Source: Verrucomicrobiota bacterium
GTDB lineage: Bacteria > Verrucomicrobiota > Verrucomicrobiia > Opitutales > Opitutaceae
Direction of reading: 5' to 3'
Length of the DNA: 64,000 bases
Assembly (NCBI GenBank): GCA_023391285.1
Contig: JAEWBF010000126.1
Location: 132,418 to 196,417, forward strand
Shown here: in pieces, positions 57,360 to 64,000 of the stretch
Layout: each line of letters opens with the position of its first letter
Numbering within the stretch: position 1 is the stretch's first letter
The notes under the pieces: generated by a model
What the model saw: the letters and a program-made list of their open reading frames with translations, nothing else
Told to the model about the DNA's origin: nothing
Database searches by the model: none
Program-made: the position numbers and the translations under genes

Positions 57360-60300
57360 ATGGTTCGCCGGATCCAAACGGAGGGGACGGAGCTCGAGAA
57401 TCTGCGACGCCTGCACGAGACGGCGGTGGCGGTGGCGCGCAGTGAAGATTGGCGTGAGGCGCTGCGGCGGGTCTTGGAGGCGGTGACGGAAACGATGCGG
57501 ACGACGAAAGGGTTGCTTTCGTTGTGCGAAGGATCGGATCTGCGGCTGGTGGCGGGGGCGGGTTTTGCGAGTGAGTTCACGCGCTGGGTTGAAACGCGGC
57601 CGGAAGGGATTGGCGCCTGCCGAGTGGCGCGGGCGCGCGGGAGCCGCGTGGTGGTGGAGGATGCGGCGACGGACCCTCTGCTCGAGCGCGATCGCGAGGC
57701 GGTGGCGGCGGGCGGGTTTGTGTCGAGCCATAGTGTTCCGTTGCGGGCCCTCGACGGTGGGATTATCGGAGTCTTGACGGTGCATTTCCCGGAGCGGCAT
57801 GTGCCGGGCGAACGGGAGCAAGCGCTGATGGACCTGTATGCGCAGATGGCGGCCGACGTGGTGGCGCGCACGCGGGCGACGCAGCGCATGCGGGAGAGCG
57901 AGGAGCGGTTTCGGACGCTGGCGAGCCATGCGCCGGTGGGGATCTTTTTATCGGATGCGAAAGGAGACAGTGTCTTCCTGAACGAAGCGTGGTGCCGGAT
58001 CGCCGGAATGACGGCGGAAGAGGCGCGTGGGGGAGGCTGGGCGAACGCGATTCATCCGGAAGATCGGGAGCGCGTGATGCGCGAATGGGAGGAGGCGGTG
58101 CGGACGGGGCGGCCGTCGAGCGCGGAGTATCGGTTTTTGCGTCCGGATGGAACGACGAGCTGGTTGCAAGGGAATGCGGTGCAGCTGCGCGATGCGGCGG
58201 GGAACGTGACCGGGCATCTTGGAACGGTGGTGGACATCACGGAGCGGAAACTCGCGGAACTGGCGGTGCGCGAAAGCGAGCGACGACTGAGGCTGGCGAC
58301 GCTGGCCGGAAAAGTGGGCGTGTGGGATTGGGATGTTTCGGAGAACCGGGTGACGTGGACGGATTCACTTTTCGAAATTCACGGGATAACGCCGGCATCG
58401 TTCGACGGCACGGTGGAAGCCTTTTCGGCGTTGGTGCATCCGGACGACGCCGAGCGGGTGCAGACGGCGGTGGAGAAATCGTTGAAGGATGCGGAGGATT
58501 ACGAGCTGGAGTTTCGGGCGGTGAGGCCGGATGGGCGCGTGGTGTGGCTGTATACGAGCGCGGTGGTGTTGCGAGACCGGGGCGTGCCGGTGCGGATGTT
58601 GGGCGCGACGATCGACGTGACGGAGCGTCGACGCGGGGAGGAGACGATGCGAAGACTGGCGGCGATCGTGGAGTCGTCGGAAGACGCGATTCTCAGCACG
58701 GATTTGAGCGGAACGATCACGAGTTGGAACCGGGGAGCGGAGCGGCTTTACGGTTATGCGCGGGAAGAGGCGATCGGACAGCCGCTGCCGATTTTGTCAC
58801 CGCCGGAGAAAGAGAGCGAAGGGGCCACGTTGGTGGAGCGGATCTCTCGTGGCCAAAGGATCGAGCACTACGAGACGACGGGCCGGCACAAGAGCGGTCG
58901 GTTGGTGGACGTTTCGCTGACGGTGTCGCTGCTCGTGAGCGCGGATGGGCAGCCGATTGGGATCTCGACAATCGCTCGCGACATCACGGAACGGAAACGG
59001 CAGGAGACCGAGCTGCGACGGCAGCAGCAACTTTATCGCGCGGTGGGGGAGTCGATCGACTTCGGCATTTGGGTGTGCGATGCGAAGGGGAGAAATGTTT
59101 ATTGCAGCGAGTCGTTTCTGAAGCTGGTGGGGCTGACACAGGAGGAGGCTTCGGGCGAAGGTTGGGGCCGGGTGCTGGCGCCGGAGCAGGCCGGGCCGAC
59201 GTTGGAGGCGTGGCGGCGGTGTGTGGAGACGGGCGGATTTTGGGAACGCGAGCACCTGTTCAAAGGTGTGGACGGGCTCTGGCATCCGGTGTTGGCGCGC
59301 GGCGTGCCGATTCGGGATGAGGACGGGCGCGTGGCGTATTGGGCGGGAATCAATCTCGACATCGCGGCGTTCAAGCAGACGGAGGCGGCGTTGCGGCGCG
59401 GAGAGGAGCGGCTGCGGCTGGTGACGGACAACGCGATCGTCTTCCTGGCGCATTGCGATCGGGAGTATCGGTTGAAGTTCGTGAACCGGCCCTATGCGCA
59501 GCGGTTTGGGCGCACGCCCGATGAAGTCGTGGGGCATCGAATCGACGAATTGATTGGGACGACGGCGTTCACGTCGTTCAAGGCACGGCTCGACGAAGCG
59601 TTGAGTGGCCGGCGGGTGGAGTTCGAAATGGAGATTCCGTATGAGCGGTTCGGGCGCCGGTGGATGCGGGTGATTCACGAGCCGGAGCGGGATGCGGATG
59701 GGCAGATCAGCGGCGTGGTGGCGGTGATCACGGATATCACGGCTCGCAAACAGGCGGAACGAGACATGGAGGCGGCACGCGACAAGGCGGAGGCGGCGTC
59801 GCGGGCGAAGGATGATTTTCTCGCGACGTTGTCGCATGAGTTACGCACGCCGTTGAATCCGGTGCTCCTGCTGGCGAGCGAGCATGCGAGTGACACGACG
59901 TTGCCGGATGAAACCCGAGAAGCGTTTCGAACGATTCGGAAGAATGCGGAGCTCGAGGCGCGATTGATCGACGACCTATTGGATTTGACGCGGATCACGC
60001 GCGGCAAGCTGTCGCTGAATCTTGCGCTGCAGGATGCGCATGCAATTTTGCAGGATGCGGTGGCGACGATGCGGGGCGAACTGGAGGCGAAGGGGTTGAC
60101 GCTGGTTTTCGAGTTGCGCGCACGACGCACGAAAGTGTGGGGCGACGCGGTGAGACTGCAGCAGGTGTTGTGGAATGTGTTGAAGAACGCGGTGAAGTTT
60201 ACGCCGGAGGAAGGCACGGTGCGCGTGAGAACGCGCGATCTGCCGGAAAGCGATCATCTGGAAATCGAGATTCGCGACACGGGCATCGGCATGACGCACG

Positions 60301-60935
60301 AAGAGCTGGAGCGCGTCTTCGATGCCTTCGCGCAAGGAGATCACGCGCGGGGCGGCGGATCGCACCGGTTTGGCGGCGTAGGCCTGGGGCTCGCGATTTC
60401 GCGGATGATCGTGGAGATGCATCGCGGGAAAATCCGAGCGACGAGCGAAGGTCCGGGGAAAGGCTCGGTATTTTCGGTGGAATTGCCGCTGGGCGATGGC
60501 GGCGAAGTGGAGGTGGCGAGCCGTTCGATGTCTCGGCCCGCGACGGTATCGCCGTTTCGGCCGGAGGGAGGGGCGCGCCGAAAGTTACTCCTGGTGGAGG
60601 ATCACGACGCGACCCGCGTGGCGCTGGCGCAATTGCTGACGCGCAGAAATTTCGATGTGGTGCAGGCGGGGAGCGTGAGGGAGGCGAGAGAAGCGGCGGC
60701 GCGGGGAGGGATCGAGGTGGTGGTGTCCGATATCGGGCTGCCGGATGGGAGCGGGTTCGAATTGATGGCGGAGTTGAAGAAGGACTACGGAATCCGCGGC
60801 GTCGCGCTTACGGGGTATGGAATGGATCACGACGTCTTGCGCAGCCAGGCAGCGGGCTTCGTGGTGCATCTGACCAAACCGGTGAGCATTCAGGCGCTGG
60901 AGAAAGCGTTGAAGGTGGCGATGGCGGAAGGGTGA
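57360..60935 (+). CDS. Cytoplasmic hybrid histidine kinase: GAF, five PAS, kinase, receiver
   Basis: A 1191-residue soluble hybrid kinase. GAF near residues 18-172; PAS blocks near 181-295, 305-424, 430-544, 555-670 and 681-796, each ending in a D-I/V-T-E/A-R-type motif; HisKA 816-882 with His826 (LSHELRTPLNP); HATPase ~920-1045 with Asn943, DTGIGM and GGVGLG; receiver 1075-1188 with Asp1124 and Lys1173. No TM segment or signal peptide. The ligands are internal: light, redox, gas or small molecules for GAF/PAS. The receiver can pass phosphate on to another protein; no partner regulator is adjacent. Confidence 0.95.
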   Translation: MVRRIQTEGTELENLRRLHETAVAVARSEDWREALRRVLEAVTETMRTTKGLLSLCEGSDLRLVAGAGFASEFTRWVETRPEGIGACRVARARGSRVVVEDAATDPLLERDREAVAAGGFVSSHSVPLRALDGGIIGVLTVHFPERHVPGEREQALMDLYAQMAADVVARTRATQRMRESEERFRTLASHAPVGIFLSDAKGDSVFLNEAWCRIAGMTAEEARGGGWANAIHPEDRERVMREWEEAVRTGRPSSAEYRFLRPDGTTSWLQGNAVQLRDAAGNVTGHLGTVVDITERKLAELAVRESERRLRLATLAGKVGVWDWDVSENRVTWTDSLFEIHGITPASFDGTVEAFSALVHPDDAERVQTAVEKSLKDAEDYELEFRAVRPDGRVVWLYTSAVVLRDRGVPVRMLGATIDVTERRRGEETMRRLAAIVESSEDAILSTDLSGTITSWNRGAERLYGYAREEAIGQPLPILSPPEKESEGATLVERISRGQRIEHYETTGRHKSGRLVDVSLTVSLLVSADGQPIGISTIARDITERKRQETELRRQQQLYRAVGESIDFGIWVCDAKGRNVYCSESFLKLVGLTQEEASGEGWGRVLAPEQAGPTLEAWRRCVETGGFWEREHLFKGVDGLWHPVLARGVPIRDEDGRVAYWAGINLDIAAFKQTEAALRRGEERLRLVTDNAIVFLAHCDREYRLKFVNRPYAQRFGRTPDEVVGHRIDELIGTTAFTSFKARLDEALSGRRVEFEMEIPYERFGRRWMRVIHEPERDADGQISGVVAVITDITARKQAERDMEAARDKAEAASRAKDDFLATLSHELRTPLNPVLLLASEHASDTTLPDETREAFRTIRKNAELEARLIDDLLDLTRITRGKLSLNLALQDAHAILQDAVATMRGELEAKGLTLVFELRARRTKVWGDAVRLQQVLWNVLKNAVKFTPEEGTVRVRTRDLPESDHLEIEIRDTGIGMTHEELERVFDAFAQGDHARGGGSHRFGGVGLGLAISRMIVEMHRGKIRATSEGPGKGSVFSVELPLGDGGEVEVASRSMSRPATVSPFRPEGGARRKLLLVEDHDATRVALAQLLTRRNFDVVQAGSVREAREAAARGGIEVVVSDIGLPDGSGFELMAELKKDYGIRGVALTGYGMDHDVLRSQAAGFVVHLTKPVSIQALEKALKVAMAEG

Positions 60936-60948
60936 GGCGATGCGCGAC

Positions 60949-61016
60949 GGCTCGGTGGGGACACCTCGCCCTACCTGCGGAGGCAACCCAGGAGTCGCCC
61001 GCGAGCGGGCGACCTA
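60949..61016 (-). repeat. Two REP-like hairpins between the kinase gene and pyrC
   Basis: At 60949-60973 the minus strand is TAG, GGCGAGGTG, TCCC, CACCGAGCC with a facing GA/GA pair. At 60994-61016 it is TAG, GTCGCCCGC, TC, GCGGGCGAC (perfect 9-bp stem); its TAG (61014-61016) is the pyrC stop codon. Confidence 0.78.
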
Positions 61017-62303
61017 CAGAATGCGGCCGTGGTTGAAGACGATGCGGCCGTTGACGATGGTGGTCTTGACGCGGCCGGTGAGGGTCTGGCCGTGCCAGGG
61101 AGAGTTGGACGATTTGCTGAAGCCGGCTTTGGCATCGTAGGTCCACTTTTCGTTGGGATCGAAAAGGCAGATGTCGGCGTCGGCGCCTTCCGCGAGCGTG
61201 CCGGCGGAAAGTTTCAAGATCTCGGCGGCGCGGCGGGTCATGAGGTCGATGACGCGCGGGAGCTTGAACTTGTTCTGACGGACGAGGATTTCGAGGGAGA
61301 TGGGGAGCGACGTTTCGAGGCCGAGGATCCCGTTGGGGGCGTAGTCGAATTCCTTGTCCTTTTCGTAGTCGGTGTGCGGCGCGTGGTCGGTGCTGATGCA
61401 GTCGAGCGTGCCGTCGCGGAGACCCTCGATGAGCGCGAGGCGGTCTTCCTCGGTGCGCAGCGGCGGGTTCATTTTGAAATGGGTGTTGTAGGTCGCGACC
61501 GTTTCGTCGGTGAGCGCGATGTGATGCGGCGTGGCCTCGGCGGTGACGCGGGCACCGCGTTGTTTGGCGCGGCGGATCACGTCGACCGAGAACTTCGACG
61601 AGATATGCTGCATATGGATGTGCGCGCCGGTGTATTCGGAAAGTATTACATTGCGGGCGACGATGAGGTCTTCGGCGGCGTTGGGCCAGCCGCGGAGGCC
61701 GAGGCGGGTGGAGACGATGCCCTCGTTCATGACGGCGCCCTGGGTCATGGAAGCGTCCTGGCAGTGGTCCATGACGGGCAGGTCGAACATCTTGGCGTAT
61801 TCGACGGCGCGGCGCATGAGCTCGTTGTTTTGGACACATTCGCCGTCGTCGGTGATGGCGACCACGCCGGCGCGTTTGAGGGAGCCGATGGGAGCGAGGG
61901 CCTGGCCCTTCATGCCGACGGTGATGCAGCCGGTGGGATAGATTTTGACGACGGAGTCGCGGCGGATGGCGTCGTGGATGAACTGGATGGTGCCGGCGGT
62001 GTCGGCGACGGGCGACGTGTTGGGCATGCACACGACGGTGGTGAAACCGCCGGCGGCGGCGGAGCGGGAGCCGGTGGCGATGGTTTCCTTGTGCGTTTGG
62101 CCCGGTTCGCGGAAGTGGACATGGATGTCGACGAGGCCGGGGCAGGCGACGAGGCCGGCGGCATCGATCTTCTTCGCGGATTTCTTTTGCGCGGCGGAGA
62201 GCGAAGAGGCGATGCGGCCGTTGACGATGAAGAGATCGCCGGTGGCGTCGCGCTTGGCGGCGGGGTCGATGACGCGGGCGTTTTGGATCCAGAGGGCGGG
62301 CAT
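61014..62303 (-). CDS. pyrC: Dihydroorotase, class I
   Basis: A 429-residue metal-dependent hydrolase that cyclises carbamoyl-aspartate in pyrimidine synthesis. Metal ligands are in DIHVHFREPG (near residue 60) and later histidines (DHCQDA; HMQHISSK); the catalytic Asp lies in CISTDHAPHTDYEK. The substrate-binding MPNTSPVADTAG fits class I (PyrC of Gram-positives, not the short E. coli form). It follows pyrB on the same strand with a 143-bp spacer filled by an inverted-repeat element. Its stop codon is in a REP-like repeat, giving the tail FNHGRIL. Confidence 0.96.
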   Translation of the reverse strand: MPALWIQNARVIDPAAKRDATGDLFIVNGRIASSLSAAQKKSAKKIDAAGLVACPGLVDIHVHFREPGQTHKETIATGSRSAAAGGFTTVVCMPNTSPVADTAGTIQFIHDAIRRDSVVKIYPTGCITVGMKGQALAPIGSLKRAGVVAITDDGECVQNNELMRRAVEYAKMFDLPVMDHCQDASMTQGAVMNEGIVSTRLGLRGWPNAAEDLIVARNVILSEYTGAHIHMQHISSKFSVDVIRRAKQRGARVTAEATPHHIALTDETVATYNTHFKMNPPLRTEEDRLALIEGLRDGTLDCISTDHAPHTDYEKDKEFDYAPNGILGLETSLPISLEILVRQNKFKLPRVIDLMTRRAAEILKLSAGTLAEGADADICLFDPNEKWTYDAKAGFSKSSNSPWHGQTLTGRVKTTIVNGRIVFNHGRIL

Positions 62304-62309
62304 GGATTA

Positions 62310-62429
62310 AAGCTCCAAGATCCAAGCTCCAAGCTCCAGAGAAGATCCAAACTTCAAGGGAGGCGGGGACGAGTGGAATGGTTGAGCGTTGGGCATTGGT
62401 GATTCTCTGGATCTTGGTGCTTGGAGCTT
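62310..62429. repeat. Inverted-repeat element between pyrC and pyrB
   Basis: Arms AAGCTCCAAGATCCAAGCTCC (shortened here) at 62310-62343 and 62403-62429 face each other; the right arm on the minus strand reads AAGCTCCAAGCACCAAGATC onward. Inside lies GGTTGAGCGTTG (62380-62391), also found inside pyrR. It resembles a short non-coding mobile or copied repeat. Confidence 0.7.
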
Positions 62430-62446
62430 CTCGGCGGGTGCGGCGA

Positions 62447-63391
62447 TCAGGCAACCGGGGCGACGTTTTCGGGTTGGCCGCCGGCGCAGAGGTAGAGGAC
62501 GGCCATGCGGATGGCGATGCCGTTGGTGACCTGTTCGAGGATCACACTGCGATCGCCGTCGGCGAGTTCGCTGTCGATTTCGACGCCGCGGTTGATCGGG
62601 CCGGGGTGCATGATGATGGCTTTCGGGTTGAGCCAGCCGGCGCGGGTTTTGTTGAGGCCGAAGCTGCTGGTGTATTCGCCGAGGGAAGGGAAATGGCCGC
62701 TGGATTGGCGTTCGTGTTGTATCCGGAGAAGCATCACGACCTCGGCGTCGGCGAGGGCGCTGCGGAGATCGTGGGAGACTTTGACCCCGAGAGTCGTGAA
62801 CCAGTGAGGGACGAGCGTGGAGGGGCCGACGAGGGTGACATCGGCGCCGAGTTTGGTGAGCGCGTGGATGTTGGAGCGGGCGACGCGGCTGAAAAGGATA
62901 TCGCCGAGAATGACGACCTTGCGGCCCTCGAGGGAGCCCAGGTGCTCCTTCATGGTGAACGTGTCGAGGAGGCCTTGCGTCGGATGCTCGTGGGCGCCGT
63001 CGCCGGCGTTGACGACGGGGATGTCGAGGATTTGCGAAAGGTAATGCGGTGAGCCGGCGGCGGCGTGGCGGATGACGATCATGTCGGCGCCGAGCGCGGC
63101 GATGTTTTCGGCGGTGTCGCGGAGGGTTTCGCCCTTGGTGGTGCTCGAGCTGGCGGCGTCGAAGGAAATGACGTCGGCGCTGAGGCGTTTGGCGGCCATC
63201 TCGAAGGCCATGCGGGTGCGCGTGCTGGGCTCGAGGAAGAGGTTGACGATGGTCTTGCCGCGGAGGGCGGGGACTTTCTTCACGCTGCGGGTGAGCGTGC
63301 GCTTGAAGGCGACGGCGGTGGCGTGGATTTGCTCGATTTCTTCGAGGGTGAGTTCCTCGAGGGTGAGGAGGTGGCGGCGCGTCCAGGGCAT
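62447..63391 (-). CDS. pyrB: Aspartate carbamoyltransferase catalytic subunit
   Basis: A 314-residue transcarbamylase. The carbamoyl-phosphate site is FLEPSTRTRMAFEMA, then SSSTTKGETLRDTAENI and DMIVIRHAAAGSPH. The aspartate site includes NAGDGAHEHPTQGLLD and MLLRIQHERQSSGH. It catalyses the first committed step of pyrimidine synthesis. The ATG at 63391 gives the usual N-terminus. It is 16 bp from pyrR and upstream of pyrC, so pyrR-pyrB-pyrC are one minus-strand operon. Confidence 0.97.
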   Translation of the reverse strand: MPWTRRHLLTLEELTLEEIEQIHATAVAFKRTLTRSVKKVPALRGKTIVNLFLEPSTRTRMAFEMAAKRLSADVISFDAASSSTTKGETLRDTAENIAALGADMIVIRHAAAGSPHYLSQILDIPVVNAGDGAHEHPTQGLLDTFTMKEHLGSLEGRKVVILGDILFSRVARSNIHALTKLGADVTLVGPSTLVPHWFTTLGVKVSHDLRSALADAEVVMLLRIQHERQSSGHFPSLGEYTSSFGLNKTRAGWLNPKAIIMHPGPINRGVEIDSELADGDRSVILEQVTNGIAIRMAVLYLCAGGQPENVAPVA

Positions 63392-63396
63392 CGGTG

Positions 63397-63429
63397 GATT
63401 TTCGATTTTAGATTTCCGATTTTCGATTC
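63397..63429. repeat. AT-rich GATTTTCGATT-type repeat at the pyrR-pyrB junction
   Basis: The repeated unit GATTTTCGATTTTAGATTTC and following copies. On the minus strand it codes for the last residues NRKSEI of PyrR and contributes its TAA stop (63408-63410). Confidence 0.65.
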
Positions 63430-63971
63430 GGCGGCGTCGGGATGACCTGAATGAGGTCGGCGGTGGGGTTGGACGGGTCGAGCCGGACGGTGACTTTTTC
63501 GGTCGAGGGGACTTCAAGAGTGATCCCGGTGTAGTCAGCGGCGAAGGGAAGGCGGCGGCCGCCACGGTCGACGAGGATGGCGAGTTCGACCTTGGTGGGG
63601 CGGCCGTGGTCGAAGAGCTCGTCGAGGGCGGCTTTGACGGTGCGGCCGGAAAAGAGGACGTCGTCGACGAGGAGGACGGTGGCGCCGTTGACGTCGGCGG
63701 GGATGTGCGTGGCGGCAAATTCCTTCGGGATGGGGTTGCGACCGATGTCGTCGCGATGGAAGGAGATGTCGAGGGTGCCGGCGCGAGTTGAGAGATGAGG
63801 GTTGAGCGTTGAGAGCCGGGCGGCGAGGCGGCGGGAGAGTTCGATGCCGCCATTGGCGATGCCGAGGAGAAGGAGATGCGAATGGCCGGCGTATCGCGCG
63901 GAAATGGCGGAAGCGAGCCGGTCGATCGCGGCGTGGATTTCGTCGGGGCCGATGGTCTTAGGTGAGGCCAC
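63408..63971 (-). CDS. pyrR: PyrR, pyrimidine regulator / uracil phosphoribosyltransferase
   Basis: A 187-residue protein with the PRPP loop VLLVDDVLFSGRT (residues 99-111) and ISFHRDDIG. PyrR binds pyr mRNA in many bacteria and can make UMP from uracil. The GTG at 63971 is the best start; no ATG lies upstream in the window. Oddities: residues 53-62 (LSTLNPHLST) replace the usual acidic loop and are encoded by a dispersed repeat, and the C-terminal NRKSEI plus stop come from another repeat. First gene of the pyr operon; a leader RNA would lie outside the window. Confidence 0.92.
   Translation of the reverse strand: MASPKTIGPDEIHAAIDRLASAISARYAGHSHLLLLGIANGGIELSRRLAARLSTLNPHLSTRAGTLDISFHRDDIGRNPIPKEFAATHIPADVNGATVLLVDDVLFSGRTVKAALDELFDHGRPTKVELAILVDRGGRRLPFAADYTGITLEVPSTEKVTVRLDPSNPTADLIQVIPTPPNRKSEI
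63785..63816. repeat. GTTGAGCGTTG-type repeat embedded in pyrR
   Basis: GAGTTGAGAGATGAGGGTTG and on to GCGTTGAGAG. Its core GGTTGAGCGTTG (63800-63811) is identical to 62380-62391 in the pyrB-pyrC spacer, in the same orientation. It is translated as LSTLNPHLST. Confidence 0.7.
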
Positions 63972-64000
63972 GAGGGTTGGTTGTGGGGAGGGCGGAAGGG

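Noticed and set aside
1..64000. tRNA or rRNA genes
   Set aside because: I found no cloverleaf with a GGTTCRA-type T-loop in a suitable frame of stems and no rRNA-like stretches; a tool search could still find one.

Overview
The window is GC-rich, densely coded bacterial chromosome. I count 51 protein genes on both strands and saw no rRNA, tRNA, CRISPR array, transposase or phage gene. LPS and outer-membrane genes (LptE, a lipid A-type acyltransferase, four GT9 glycosyltransferases, an MCE/PqiA set, a DUF1302 barrel) show a Gram-negative, double-membrane cell. The C-terminal domain of the beta-helix protein, DUF4254 next to GT9 genes, the YebC variant and the very GC-rich codon use suggest a verrucomicrobium of the Opitutaceae type. 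That placement is inference from remembered family distributions, not from a search.

Layout. 0-4.4 kb: the 3' part of an acyltransferase, a split pqiA pair with an MCE protein, and a secreted SGNH hydrolase. 4.4-5.05 kb: a convergent gene-free stretch holding two related 16-bp perfect palindromes. 5.05-15 kb: a secreted beta-helix protein, a small SnoaL-like protein, then an envelope/export cluster (DUF1302, DUF1329, YCF48-like, RND). 15-25 kb: uvrA, an AI-2E-type permease, DUF3300 and glycine-zipper proteins, YebC, two DUF4252-type proteins and an esterase. 25-29.4 kb: a nucleotidyltransferase, an unknown helical protein and two dipeptide-ABC ATPases without permeases. 29.4-35.3 kb: an LPS island of four GT9 enzymes, an acyltransferase and DUF4254. 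35.3-42.6 kb: an NlpC/P60-like hypothetical, serS, tilS, ftsH and ugd. 42.7-46.5 kb: a giant secreted protein of nine Ig-like repeats. 46.6-54.7 kb: hpt, a ferric-type ABC ATPase plus binding protein, GNAT, rpe, lptE, a CPBP protease, and an alkylation-repair pair (Ada-AlkA fusion plus ogt). 54.9-61 kb: a Csp-like copper-storage protein, an amine oxidase, YqeY and a large hybrid kinase. 61-64 kb: the pyrR-pyrB-pyrC operon.

The most unusual signal lies under the genes. The window carries several families of short dispersed repeats. The main one is a hairpin whose minus strand reads TAG, then GGC-N6, a TCCC loop, and N6'-GCC. Its stems differ between copies yet still pair, while the loop stays constant. 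In four minus-strand genes the stop codon is the TAG at the repeat's edge. Other repeats sit in frame inside genes: a tandem 14-mer in uvrA, a GTTGAGCGTTG-type segment in pyrR, and two hairpins in the YCF48-like gene. The pyrR stop codon lies in yet another repeat family. Together these suggest mobile or copied small repeats that shape protein ends and insert into coding sequence.
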